A stretch of DNA of 33,052 bases from an uncultured Prevotella sp. (lineage in GTDB: Bacteria > Bacteroidota > Bacteroidia > Bacteroidales > Bacteroidaceae): assembly GCA_934120735.1 (NCBI GenBank), contig CAKOVA010000020.1:1-33052 (forward strand), read 5' to 3'. Shown piece after piece: positions 7,950-16,312 of this stretch. The translations under genes and the position numbers were made by a program. A model generated the notes under the pieces. That model saw nothing but the letters and a program-made list of their open reading frames with translations, did not search any database and had not been told where the DNA came from. Every line of letters begins with the position of its first letter. Position 1 is the first letter of the stretch.

Positions 7950-8972
7950 TTATTTGCTGTTCTCCTTATAATATTTAATCATCTTGGGCACCACCTCTTC
8001 TATCGAGCCAGTGATGACATAGTCGGCCAACTGGTTGATGGGGGCGTCGGCATCGGTGTTGATGGCGATGATGATGCCCGCATCTTGCATGCCAGCCACA
8101 TGCTGAATCTGCCCGGAGATGCCGCAGGCGATGTACACCTTGGGATGCACCGTAACGCCCGTTTGACCAATCTGGCGGTCGTTCTCTATCCAACCTGCGT
8201 CAACAGCCGCACGACTGGCACCCACCTCACCGTGTAACACGTCGGCCAATTCGTATAAAAGATGGAATGCCTCTTTGCTTCCTACGCCATAGCCACCAGC
8301 CACAATGATGGGAGCACCCGTCAAGTTGTGTTTGGCTTCCTCTACATGTCGTTCGAGTACCTTAACGACATACGACTCTGGACTGACGTATTCCGTTACC
8401 ACGGGATACACCACCTCACCTTTCGCCTCGCCCTCATAAAGTGCTTTTTTCATCACTCCCGAACGTACGGTAGCCATCTGTGGACGATGGTCGGGGTTGA
8501 CGATGGTGGCCACGATGTTGCCGCCAAAGGCCGGTCTGATTTGATAAAGCAAATTGTCATAGTGCTTTTGGGCTTTACGGTCGTCGTAATCGCCAATCTC
8601 CAGTTGCGTACAATCAGCCGTCAGCCCACTGGTGAGCGATGACGACACACGCGGTCCCAGGTCGCGACCGATTACCGTCGCACCCATCAGGCATATCTGC
8701 GGTTGCTCTGTCTGGAACAGTTTTACCATGATATCCGTGTGTGGCGCCGACGTATAAGGGTACAACCCTTCTCCGTCGAAGACAAACAATTTATCAACGC
8801 CATAAGGCAATATCTGGTTCTCTACGTTGCCCTTGATGCCCGTGCCCACTGCCAGCGCATGCAGCTCAACGCCCAGTTGGTTGGCCAGCGTGCGCCCTTT
8901 GGTGAGCAGTTCTTGAGATACCTCGGCAACGGTTGTGCCTTCTATCTCGCAATATACAAATACGTTGTTCAT
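7950..8972 (-). CDS. etfA: Electron transfer flavoprotein subunit alpha
   Basis: A 340-residue subunit starting MNNVFVYCEIEG; a longer reading up to 9017 would translate a repeat and is rejected. The C-terminal FAD-binding domain is clear: VIGRDLGPRVSSSLTSGLTA, then KEAFHLLYELADVL, GEVGASRAAVDAGW, the TGVTVHPKVYIACGISGQIQ signature and HVAGMQDAGIIIAINTD. EtfA forms a heterodimer with EtfB, carries FAD and relays electrons from acyl-CoA dehydrogenase. It is encoded between etfB (433 bp upstream) and the dehydrogenase (72 bp downstream), all on the minus strand. Confidence 0.95.
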   Translation of the reverse strand: MNNVFVYCEIEGTTVAEVSQELLTKGRTLANQLGVELHALAVGTGIKGNVENQILPYGVDKLFVFDGEGLYPYTSAPHTDIMVKLFQTEQPQICLMGATVIGRDLGPRVSSSLTSGLTADCTQLEIGDYDDRKAQKHYDNLLYQIRPAFGGNIVATIVNPDHRPQMATVRSGVMKKALYEGEAKGEVVYPVVTEYVSPESYVVKVLERHVEEAKHNLTGAPIIVAGGYGVGSKEAFHLLYELADVLHGEVGASRAAVDAGWIENDRQIGQTGVTVHPKVYIACGISGQIQHVAGMQDAGIIIAINTDADAPINQLADYVITGSIEEVVPKMIKYYKENSK

Positions 8973-8994
8973 ATACATTTTGGTGTTAAAAAGC

Positions 8995-9027
8995 CTCTCA
9001 CCCTTACCCCTCCCCAAAAAGGAGGGG
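8995..9027. repeat. G/C-rich palindromic intergenic element (second copy)
   Basis: CCCCTCC (9007-9013) and GGAGGGG (9021-9027) form the stem, preceded by CCTCTCACCCTTA as in the copy at 7892. It lies directly before the etfA start. Confidence 0.7.
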
Positions 9028-9114
9028 AGTGATTAGACTCGTTGGTTGTAGGTGATGAGGATTTTCATGCTTATTATTCCTTGTTTTAATAATTATTGAT
9101 TTAGTCTCCCCAGT

Positions 9115-9396
9115 CAACCTCCTTGTTTAAAAAGGTAACTACTCCCCTCTCTTTCGAGGAGGGGTTGGGGAAGAGCCCCCTCTTGTTTTGTTTTCTGGTA
9201 GTCCTTGTTTCAACCTTTCCTGTCACCCTCTCGTTTAAAAAAGGTAACTACTCCCCTCCCTTTTGGGGAGGGGTTGGGGGAGAGCCCCCCTCTTGTTTTA
9301 TTTTCTGGCAGTCTTTGTTTCAACCTTTCCTGTCACCCTCTTTGTTTAAAAAGGTAACTACTCCCCTCCCTTTCGGGGAGGGGTTGGGGGAGAGGC
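9115..9396. repeat. 110-bp tandem repeat array containing palindromic elements
   Basis: The motif AAGGTAACTACTCCCCT recurs at 9132, 9241 and 9351, a period of 109-110 bp. The intervening segments 9181-9230 and 9291-9340 match at nearly every base. Each unit contains a CCCCTCcctttcgGGAGGGG-type hairpin followed by TTGGGGGAGAG. About 2.6 units are present. An ORF runs through it on the plus strand, but its protein is only a translated repeat. The array makes up most of the etfB-etfA gap. Confidence 0.9.
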
Positions 9397-9405
9397 CGCA
9401 GCTCC

Positions 9406-10275
9406 CTACCCAATAATCTTTTCTTCTATCAACTCTTTCATCAGCGCTTTCACATCCTCATCAGATGAGGTAAGCGTTTTGCTCTCCTTAGCTTGGAACA
9501 CGATGTTTTGCACCGCCTTCACCTTCGTTGGCGAGCCCGAAAGGCCACACTGCGCTGGGTCGCCGTCCACATCGGCCACCGACCATTGGTTCAATGTGAG
9601 GTAAGGACGCTGCTCGTAGAGTTCGGTCCATGGCTCATCGCCTTTCCGTTCCATCGGACAGGTGGCGTACTTGTACTTCATCACCAGCTTGACATGGCAA
9701 GGACGACATGGGGCTGCGCTGCCATTCACCGTGACAACCACGGGCAATGGAGCCTCTACCGTCTCGACACCGCCATCAATCAAGCGGCGAATGGTAGCCT
9801 TACCGTCTTCTATCTTCAAGATTTCTTCAGCGTAGGTCACTTGGTTGAGCCCTAATTTCTGGGCAACCTGCGGGCCTACTTGCGCCGTGTCACCATCGAT
9901 AGCCTGGCGGCCTCCAATCACCAAGTCTACATGCCCTATCTTCTTGATGGCTGTGGCCAGCGCATAAGACGTGGCCAGTGTGTCGGCTCCGGCAAACAAA
10001 CGGTCGGTCAGCAGCCATCCGGTATCGGCGCAGCGGAACAAACTTTGGCGGATTATTTCAGCTGCACGCGGTGGGCCCATGGTCAACACGCCCACGGTAG
10101 AACCTGGATTTTGTTCCTTAATGCGCAGTGCTTGTTCCAGCGCATTCAAGTCTTCAGGATTAAATATGGCCGGCAGTGCGGCACGATTCACCGTGCCTTG
10201 CTCGGTCATGGCATCCTTTCCGACGTTTCTTGTGTCAGGTACTTGTTTGGCAAGTACAACGATTTTCAGTTTCAT
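9406..10275 (-). CDS. etfB: Electron transfer flavoprotein subunit beta
   Basis: A 289-residue protein beginning MKLKIVVLAKQVPDT, the usual EtfB start. It carries the nucleotide-binding segment GRQAIDGDTAQVGP (residues 122-135) and the conserved PCRPCHVKLVMKYK region near 195-210. EtfB binds AMP, or a second FAD in bifurcating ETFs. The GDTAQVGP form is, as I know the family, typical of the anaerobic or bifurcating type rather than the human/Paracoccus type (inference). It is the first gene of the operon with etfA and an acyl-CoA dehydrogenase. The promoter at 10342-10373 gives a leader of about 60 nt. Confidence 0.95.
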   Translation of the reverse strand: MKLKIVVLAKQVPDTRNVGKDAMTEQGTVNRAALPAIFNPEDLNALEQALRIKEQNPGSTVGVLTMGPPRAAEIIRQSLFRCADTGWLLTDRLFAGADTLATSYALATAIKKIGHVDLVIGGRQAIDGDTAQVGPQVAQKLGLNQVTYAEEILKIEDGKATIRRLIDGGVETVEAPLPVVVTVNGSAAPCRPCHVKLVMKYKYATCPMERKGDEPWTELYEQRPYLTLNQWSVADVDGDPAQCGLSGSPTKVKAVQNIVFQAKESKTLTSSDEDVKALMKELIEEKIIG

Positions 10276-10341
10276 AGAGTGTATTCTGTGTTATAATATA
10301 ATGGTCGTTAACAGATTCCTTTTAGGACTTTTGTCTGCTCG

Positions 10342-10373
10342 CAAATGTACTAACTTTTTGGTTCTTACCCAAA
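10342..10373 (-). promoter_or_regulatory. Bacteroidetes promoter for the etf operon
   Basis: On the minus strand TTTG (10373-10370), a 20-nt spacer and TACATTTG (10349-10342) fit the consensus fully. The predicted start is near 10335. Confidence 0.8.
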
Positions 10374-10478
10374 TAAATGGTTGCATAAATGCACTATCAG
10401 GATTCGGTTTCACATTCCTTATGCATCAAGGGCGAAACGAGATAAATTAAGCCGCTAATTGCATGGTTTTCAATAGCA

Positions 10479-10554
10479 ATGACTTTGCGTGCCAAACTCA
10501 TTGACTTTGATGCCCAAACCCATTGACTTTGCCTGCCAAAGTCAATGAGTTTGG
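10479..10554. repeat. Tandem 22-bp palindromic repeats
   Basis: Three units at 10479-10500, 10501-10522 and 10523-10544 share TTGACTTTGnnTGCCAAA, with a partial fourth, ATGAGTTTGG. The third unit is a perfect inverted repeat TTGACTTTG/CAAAGTCAA around CCTGC; the others are near-palindromes. The rest of the etfB-dnaG gap (10555-10840) shows no gene I can support; the 85-codon minus ORF across this array is unconvincing. Confidence 0.85.
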
Positions 10555-10846
10555 ATTGGTTAGTCATGAACAATGGGGAACGTATCAAGTAGGAAAACAA
10601 GATAAGCACCTCATTATGAATGAGATAAAACCATAGAGAGGTATCGTAAACCACTTTGTAAGGATGCCCCGCTTGCGTGTTTTCAAGGGGCGTGATGATA
10701 GGCTTTCCGGTAGCTCTTCATGGTAAGGAAATGAGACGCAGCAAGCTCAGGACAGCAGCTGACATAAGGAATGAAACAGTTTCAGACCCAAAGAAATATT
10801 CTGAAAAATAGGGCATAGAATATTCGGCGCTTCATATTTTATTCGT

Positions 10847-10854
10847 TAACTTTG
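10847..10854 (+). promoter_or_regulatory. dnaG -7 box overlapping the start region
   Basis: TAACTTTG fits TAnnTTTG and ends only 7 nt before the family-like start ATG 10862. The expected transcription start therefore falls on or next to that codon. The -33 region (around 10822) lacks a clear TTTG. Confidence 0.6.
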
Positions 10855-10861
10855 CATGACT

Positions 10862-12841
10862 ATGATAGACAGAGCCACCGTTGAACGGATAAAAGACACG
10901 GCCAACATCGTGGATGTGGTGAGCGAGTTTGTGACACTTCGCAAGAGTGGCGCCAACTACAAAGGTCTTTGTCCGTTTCATAACGAAAAAACCCCCTCTT
11001 TCATCGTTTCTCCTGCCCGCGGCACTTGCCATTGTTTCGGGTGCGGAAAGGGCGGAAACGCCATCGGGTTTATCATGGAACACGAGCAGATGAATTATCC
11101 CGAGGCCCTACGTTGGCTGGCTCGCAAGTATCATATCGAAATCCGTGAACGCGAGATGACGGATGAAGAACGGCGCGAACAGAGCGAGCGCGAGTCGATG
11201 TTTATCGTCAACGAGTGGGCGGCGGGCTATTTCAGCGACTTGTTGCACAATCACCCGGACGGACAAGCCATTGGTATGCAGTATTTTCGCAGCCGTGGTT
11301 TTCGCGACGACATCATCCGGAAGTTCCAGTTGGGGTACGACCTACCCGACCGCACGCTGCTGTCACGGACAGCCATCGGCAAAGGTTATCAGGAAGAGTT
11401 CTTGCTGAAGACGGGCATTTGTTATAAAACCGACCGTGGTGATTTAATCGACCGGTACAGCGGACGAGTTATCTTTCCGTGGATAGGGCTCAATGGCAAG
11501 GTGGTAGGTTTCGGTGGTCGCGTGCTCGACTCGCGCACCAAGGGGGTTAATCAGAAATATGTCAACTCGCCGGCGTCAGAGATTTACCAAAAAGACCGTG
11601 AGCTATACGGCATCTACCAGGCCAAGAAGGCCATCGCGAAAGAAGACTGGGTGTACATGGTGGAGGGCTATACCGACGTAATCTCCATGCACCAGTGCGG
11701 CGTAGAGAACGTGGTGGCCAACTCGGGAACGGCCCTCAGTATGCATCAGATTCACATTCTGCACCGATTTACGTCCAACATTACCTTATTATATGATGGT
11801 GACGCTGCCGGCATCCATGCGGCCTTCCGAGGAATGGACATGCTTTTGAGTGAGGGAATGAATGTGAAGATACTGCTTTTGCCTGACGGTGACGACCCTG
11901 ACAGCTTTGCGAGAAAACATTCGGCCGATGACTTCAAGGCATACATCGACAAGCATCAGGTTGACTTTATACAGTTCAAGACCGACATGATGGTGAGCAA
12001 CGTCACCGACCCCTTCAAGCGTTCGGAGGGCATCAACTCCATCATCAGCAGCATTGCTGTGGTGCCCAATCAGATTCTGCGTGATACTTATGTGCAGGAT
12101 TGCGCGCGCAGAATCGGGATGAGTGAGCAGACTTTGATTAACACCATGAATCGATACATCCGCGAAAATCGAGGTGTCCGAACCACAGAACAGCAAAGAA
12201 CGGCCATGCAGGCGGCGCAATCCGTGCCCGCTCCCCATCCAGCACAGTCTGCAAAGCCCATGGCACAGGCTTCGAAAGTGGAGCTGATGCTCATCCAACT
12301 GGTGATTAGAAAGGGCGAGCAGCTGATTTACGAGGGCGTGGAAGATGATAATCACAACGTCGTAAACTTCACCGTGGCTCAATATATCGACTACATCTTG
12401 AATGGTGACCAGCTGCAATTGGGCAAAGAACTCTACAGGCGCATCCTGTCAGAGGCTGTCAGTCACAGCGGAGAAGAAGGCTTTGTGGCTGAACAATACT
12501 TCGTGCATCATGATGATATTGAAATCAGCAAACTGGCCAGCAGGTTGAGCATGGATGCTTATCAGGTGATGGAAACACAAAAACCAGCATCAGAAACGAA
12601 ATACATGGACGAGGAACAATTGGCGAGAGAGGCGCAAGAGGCTCTGAGAAACCATACCATTCACTTGGTGATGGACTACCGCATGGACTATGTTGAACAG
12701 CGTTTGAAAGACCTGATGCGCGAGATAGCTGAGGCTTCTAACGACGCTGAACGCATGCAACAACTCATGCTGGAATATAAAGACATGCACCAAATACGCA
12801 ATGCCTTGGCCAAAAAATTGGGCAACAACATCATCGTGTAA
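10862..12841 (+). CDS. dnaG: DNA primase
   Basis: The primase that makes RNA primers at the replication fork; 659 residues from MIDRATVERIKD. The N-terminal CHC2 zinc finger has Cys37, His40, Cys58 and Cys61 (CPFH...CHCFGCGKGG). The TOPRIM core shows YMVEGYTDV and the acidic LLYDGDAAG. A poorly conserved linker rich in Gln, Ala and Pro, with a C-terminal helicase-interacting region, follows. An ATG six bases upstream (10856) is in frame but lies inside the promoter. MIDRAT is the usual start in the family. A cardiolipin synthase gene follows after 80 bp on the same strand. Confidence 0.96.
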   Translation: MIDRATVERIKDTANIVDVVSEFVTLRKSGANYKGLCPFHNEKTPSFIVSPARGTCHCFGCGKGGNAIGFIMEHEQMNYPEALRWLARKYHIEIREREMTDEERREQSERESMFIVNEWAAGYFSDLLHNHPDGQAIGMQYFRSRGFRDDIIRKFQLGYDLPDRTLLSRTAIGKGYQEEFLLKTGICYKTDRGDLIDRYSGRVIFPWIGLNGKVVGFGGRVLDSRTKGVNQKYVNSPASEIYQKDRELYGIYQAKKAIAKEDWVYMVEGYTDVISMHQCGVENVVANSGTALSMHQIHILHRFTSNITLLYDGDAAGIHAAFRGMDMLLSEGMNVKILLLPDGDDPDSFARKHSADDFKAYIDKHQVDFIQFKTDMMVSNVTDPFKRSEGINSIISSIAVVPNQILRDTYVQDCARRIGMSEQTLINTMNRYIRENRGVRTTEQQRTAMQAAQSVPAPHPAQSAKPMAQASKVELMLIQLVIRKGEQLIYEGVEDDNHNVVNFTVAQYIDYILNGDQLQLGKELYRRILSEAVSHSGEEGFVAEQYFVHHDDIEISKLASRLSMDAYQVMETQKPASETKYMDEEQLAREAQEALRNHTIHLVMDYRMDYVEQRLKDLMREIAEASNDAERMQQLMLEYKDMHQIRNALAKKLGNNIIV

Positions 12842-12921
12842 CACCGTAAATGACACGCTGGTGCGACTTTGTCGTGCCAACCGACCGACAAATCAGGCCT
12901 GCCAGCAGCATAAACAATACT

Positions 12922-14346
12922 ATGGTTTACCTTCATTGGATGCTTATCTTGATCTATTTGATCATCATTATCGGCACCATTGTCACCGTCTTGTTAGACA
13001 ACCGGCAACCGTCGAAGACAATGGCGTGGTTGCTCGTGCTCATTTTCTTACCCATCGTGGGCATCATCCTTTATTTCTTCTTCGGCCAAAACACGCGCAA
13101 GCAGCGTATGATGAGCCAGCGAAGCATCGACCAACTCACCAAGCGTTCGATGTTGGAGTTTGCCGAACAGAAAGATTTGACGCTGCCTGAACGGTATCAA
13201 CCGTTGATACAGCTGTTCGCCAATCAAAACATGTCGTTGCCATTCAAGGACAACGAGGTGGAAATCTATACCGAAGGGGCCGACTTCTTCCTGGGGTTAC
13301 TCAAGGCGATAGGCACTGCCAAACATCACATTCACATCGATACATACATCATCGAAGACGACCCGCTGTCGCAGTTGATAGCCGATGCCTTGATAGACAG
13401 GGCGCGGGAGGGTATTGAGGTGCGACTGATTTACGACTATGTGGGTTGTTGGAAGGTTCCAGGCAGGTATTTTGAGCGGCTTCGCAACGCTGGTGTTGAT
13501 GTGCGTTCTTTCATGCCAGTGCACTTTCCGGCATTCACCGGCAAGGTAAACTACCGCAATCACCGCAAGCTGGCCGTTGTAGATGGGCAGATTGGTTTCA
13601 TCGGTGGCATGAACATTGCCATGCGCTACATACGCGGTTCGGCCAAACAACCATGGAGAGATACACACATGAAGGTGCGCGGGGGAGCCGTGTACGCCAT
13701 ACAGCGTGCCTTTTTGGTAGATTGGTATTTCGTGGATAGGACGCTCATCAGCAGTCAAAAGTATTATCCACCCTTTGAACAACCCATTACAAACAATTGT
13801 CTTGCGCAGGTTGTGACCAGCAGTCCTATCTCGCCTTGGCCTGAAATGATGCAGGGATATGTGCGCATCTTGCTTGAAGCCCGCCATTATGTCTACATGG
13901 AAACACCTTATTTTCTACCCACGGAGCCAGTGCTTTTCGCCATTCGCACAGCGGCCTTGACTGGTGTTGACGTGCGACTGATGCTGCCAAGGCATGGGGA
14001 TGTGAAGTTAGTTGAATGGGCCAGCAGGTCGTACATCCCTATCATGATAGAGGCAGGCGTGAAGGTTTATTTCTACAAAGCGGGTTTCAATCATTCTAAA
14101 CTCTTGGTGGCCGATGACAGTTTGTGTACGTGTGGATCCACCAACATCGACTTCCGCAGCTTTGAAAACAACTTCGAGGCTAACATTTTCTTTTACGATG
14201 AGGAGTTGGCTTTGCGCATGAAGCAGGTCTTTTTGACCGATCAGGAATCGTGTGTGCTTATCGACAGACTGACAGATTTCATGCGTAGGCCGTTCTTAAA
14301 CAGGCTTTGGGAGTCGCTGGTACGTCTGCTTGCTCCGCTTCTATGA
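12922..14346 (+). CDS. cls: Cardiolipin synthase (phospholipase D family)
   Basis: A membrane enzyme joining phosphatidylglycerol units into cardiolipin; 474 residues from MVYLHWMLILIYL. Two N-terminal membrane segments (about 6-24 and 34-52) form the PLDNc hairpin. Two HKD catalytic motifs follow: HRKLAVVDG with His214, Lys216 and Asp221, and HSKLLVADD with His391, Lys393 and Asp398. The second is followed by CGSTNIDFRSFENNFE, the hallmark of bacterial Cls. An upstream start at 12850 would add a segment unlike the family, so ATG 12922 is chosen. It lies downstream of dnaG and converges on rsmD with a 22-bp gap. Confidence 0.93.
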   Translation: MVYLHWMLILIYLIIIIGTIVTVLLDNRQPSKTMAWLLVLIFLPIVGIILYFFFGQNTRKQRMMSQRSIDQLTKRSMLEFAEQKDLTLPERYQPLIQLFANQNMSLPFKDNEVEIYTEGADFFLGLLKAIGTAKHHIHIDTYIIEDDPLSQLIADALIDRAREGIEVRLIYDYVGCWKVPGRYFERLRNAGVDVRSFMPVHFPAFTGKVNYRNHRKLAVVDGQIGFIGGMNIAMRYIRGSAKQPWRDTHMKVRGGAVYAIQRAFLVDWYFVDRTLISSQKYYPPFEQPITNNCLAQVVTSSPISPWPEMMQGYVRILLEARHYVYMETPYFLPTEPVLFAIRTAALTGVDVRLMLPRHGDVKLVEWASRSYIPIMIEAGVKVYFYKAGFNHSKLLVADDSLCTCGSTNIDFRSFENNFEANIFFYDEELALRMKQVFLTDQESCVLIDRLTDFMRRPFLNRLWESLVRLLAPLL

Positions 14347-14368
14347 TGGCGCTTCCCTTCGTAAGCGA

Positions 14369-14911
14369 TTACATGTCTTTGGATTGGAATATGGTAAAGT
14401 TGACGCTGCCGTAGTGTCTATGTTCAACATATTGCGGCAATGTGCTGAAATCATTCTTCTTTCCGTGTTCGAATACGAACACGCCGTTTGGTTTCAGTAG
14501 GTCATATTGCAGAACAAGTTCGGGTACCTTCTCCAATTCGGGTAAGGTGTATGGAGGGTCAGCGAAGATGATATCGAACTGTTGGTGGCAATTTTTCAGG
14601 AAGCGAAACACGTCACCTCGAATCAAAACATTCTTCTCCGTTCCTAATTTCTGCATGCAATGGCGAATCAAGTTGACGTGGTCACGGTCGGCTTCCACGC
14701 TCACTACCTGCTCACATCCACGCGACAACAGCTCCATGGAGATGCTGCCTGTACCTGCAAAGAGATCCAAAGCCACGGTTCCTTCAAAGTCAATGTAGCC
14801 GTTCAGCACGTTGAAAATGCTCTCTTTAGCATAGTCTGTCGTGGGTCTGGCTTTGAAAGTGTGGGGTATGTCGAAGTGTCTTCCCTTGTATAAGCCTGTG
14901 ATGATGCGCAT
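14369..14911 (-). CDS. rsmD: 16S rRNA (guanine-N2) methyltransferase RsmD
   Basis: A 180-residue SAM-dependent enzyme that methylates G966 of 16S rRNA in E. coli. It shows the SAM motif LDLFAGTGSISME (residues 48-60) and the catalytic DPPY (118-121) of N-methylating enzymes, plus the RsmD start MRIITGLYKGR. Its ATG overlaps the stop codon of the upstream DUF3822 gene, which suggests translational coupling. It is the last gene of the three-gene operon. Confidence 0.94.
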   Translation of the reverse strand: MRIITGLYKGRHFDIPHTFKARPTTDYAKESIFNVLNGYIDFEGTVALDLFAGTGSISMELLSRGCEQVVSVEADRDHVNLIRHCMQKLGTEKNVLIRGDVFRFLKNCHQQFDIIFADPPYTLPELEKVPELVLQYDLLKPNGVFVFEHGKKNDFSTLPQYVEHRHYGSVNFTIFQSKDM

Positions 14912-15729
14912 TATTTTCCTTTCAAAAAGAGGGTGATGAGGTCGAATGTGATTCCTTTAATATTGATGATGGGGGCACGGTTGAACTCTGCTGCGGGATT
15001 GATGTAGTACACTTTTTGCAAATAGCGGCGCAGGTTGTCGGTCAACCATTTGCGTTCGGGAACGTCGCCCGCTATATGCAGCTCGTCTTTCTCGGTGTCC
15101 AAAGCCAGCAACTTCCATGCATACAGCAGAAAGTAGATGGCATCTTGCGCACTTGCCGCATTGAACGTGTTGCAAAACTTGAAGCGGTTATGCTGAAAAC
15201 AAAACACGTCTACCTTCTTATCATGAAAGTATGCGTACAGTTTTTGGTACGCTCCTGTGAAACTTCGCTTATGTAGATAGCTCCAAACCGGCTGCAACAT
15301 GGGGTGGAAACGCACGTCGTTGAAATGGTCTGTGATAACCAATTTCAGGTCTTTGTTCATGGAGAACACGGCCACAGCGTTGAGATTGGGCAGGATGGCG
15401 TGCAACACTGCGCTGTCGCCATGCCCGATGAAGGTGTGATGGTAAAGGATTTCGATGACACTTTCATCAAATTCGTCAATGGGAATCATCAGAACAGGCG
15501 AGTCGACCATCACCTGTGCCCGTTGGTAGCCATACGAGAGCAGGTCGCTTTCTTCAAAGGCTTCGCGTAAGTTGGCAGCCAACGAAATGCCACTCTTGAG
15601 GATATAAGGCTCGAAAGCCAATTGGCTCTCCGTGGAATTGTCTATCACGGAGAAACTCAAGGAGTGCTGACTGACTCTGAATGTCAGCCTTGCTCTCTTT
15701 CTTTGTATGTCATTCCCAGTTTCCGGCAT
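14911..15729 (-). CDS. DUF3822 family protein
   Basis: A 272-residue protein of a Bacteroidetes family without known function, typically encoded beside rsmD. The N-terminal RARLTFRVSQHSLSFSVIDN and later IHIAGDVPERKW-like region resemble an actin/ASKHA-type fold seen in pilus-assembly ATPases; that is an inference from strand pattern only. Its start lies 20 bp inside the upstream gene and its stop overlaps rsmD. Confidence 0.75.
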   Translation of the reverse strand: MPETGNDIQRKRARLTFRVSQHSLSFSVIDNSTESQLAFEPYILKSGISLAANLREAFEESDLLSYGYQRAQVMVDSPVLMIPIDEFDESVIEILYHHTFIGHGDSAVLHAILPNLNAVAVFSMNKDLKLVITDHFNDVRFHPMLQPVWSYLHKRSFTGAYQKLYAYFHDKKVDVFCFQHNRFKFCNTFNAASAQDAIYFLLYAWKLLALDTEKDELHIAGDVPERKWLTDNLRRYLQKVYYINPAAEFNRAPIINIKGITFDLITLFLKGK

Positions 15730-16192
15730 TGTTGTTTGAAGTGTTGAGATCTCCGATTTTCAGTCCGGGAAAGCGTCCCGCTGCATTCTTGTCGTCAATC
15801 AGTTGTTGGATGGCTTGCTGGTCCAATCCCTGTAAAAAGTCAGCATAATAGGCCCTGCATTCCATCAATGGCAGCTGTCGCCCCGACTTAGTGAGCTGCA
15901 TGGCGGTTTCTATCTCGAACTGCTTGTGGTTAGTATGCGGAACAAACCGCAGGGAGTCGGCCAGCACCCCCCGTCGTATCAGGGTGTCGAAGCTGGCGGT
16001 ATAGCCTCCCGTGGCCATGCGGTATTTCTCTTCGGCCAAGCGTATTTGCACCAAATGGCGCTTCACTTCTGTTTCCCGTTCAGTCTGTTGCTGCTTGAAG
16101 CGGATGGGGCCGTAGATGCTCAAGATGCACAACATGGCCAGAATCAAGACGCAGCAGGTTAAAAGATAATTATGCTTTACTTTGACTTTCAT
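15710..16192 (-). CDS. Membrane-anchored hypothetical protein
   Basis: A 160-residue protein with one N-terminal membrane segment (about residues 8-28, LLTCCVLILAMLCILSIYGP), then a charged helix with VKRHLVQIRLAEEKYRMATG, reminiscent of pseudopilin-like or type-IV-pilin-like architecture. I do not recognise a named family. It is the first gene of the operon with DUF3822 and rsmD. A -7-like box lies at 16243-16250. Confidence 0.7.
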   Translation of the reverse strand: MKVKVKHNYLLTCCVLILAMLCILSIYGPIRFKQQQTERETEVKRHLVQIRLAEEKYRMATGGYTASFDTLIRRGVLADSLRFVPHTNHKQFEIETAMQLTKSGRQLPLMECRAYYADFLQGLDQQAIQQLIDDKNAAGRFPGLKIGDLNTSNNNAGNWE

Positions 16193-16207
16193 GACCGATT
16201 TTTGTTG

Positions 16208-16215
16208 TATCTTTG
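16208..16215 (+). promoter_or_regulatory. -7 box for the RecD-like helicase
   Basis: TATCTTTG matches TAnnTTTG. A TTTG at 16181-16184 is 23 nt upstream, slightly longer than the usual spacer. The leader would be about 90 nt. Confidence 0.45.
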
Positions 16216-16242
16216 TGCGTATGGCGAATCATCTTACACTTG

Positions 16243-16250
16243 CAAAAGTA
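16243..16250 (-). promoter_or_regulatory. -7 box for the DUF3822/rsmD operon
   Basis: On the minus strand the bases read TACTTTTG. A TTTG lies 23 nt upstream (16277-16274). The predicted start near 16236 overlaps the start of the divergent transcript. Confidence 0.45.
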
Positions 16251-16312
16251 CAAAATAGTTTCCAATAAACCGACAAATCGGTAAATTTCTCATTCTATCT
16301 CTTTCTGAACAC

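Noticed and set aside
8973..9017. N-terminal extension of etfA
   Set aside because: It would translate the palindromic repeat; MNNVFVYCE is the family start.
9123..9416. 97-codon plus-strand ORF in the etfB-etfA gap
   Set aside because: It is the translation of the 110-bp tandem array; its residues repeat every 36-37 codons.
10479..10554. Reading the 22-bp array as a CRISPR
   Set aside because: There are no unique spacers; the units are contiguous, and no cas genes are present.
10397..10654. 85-codon minus-strand ORF
   Set aside because: It runs through the 22-bp repeat array and has no protein-like features.
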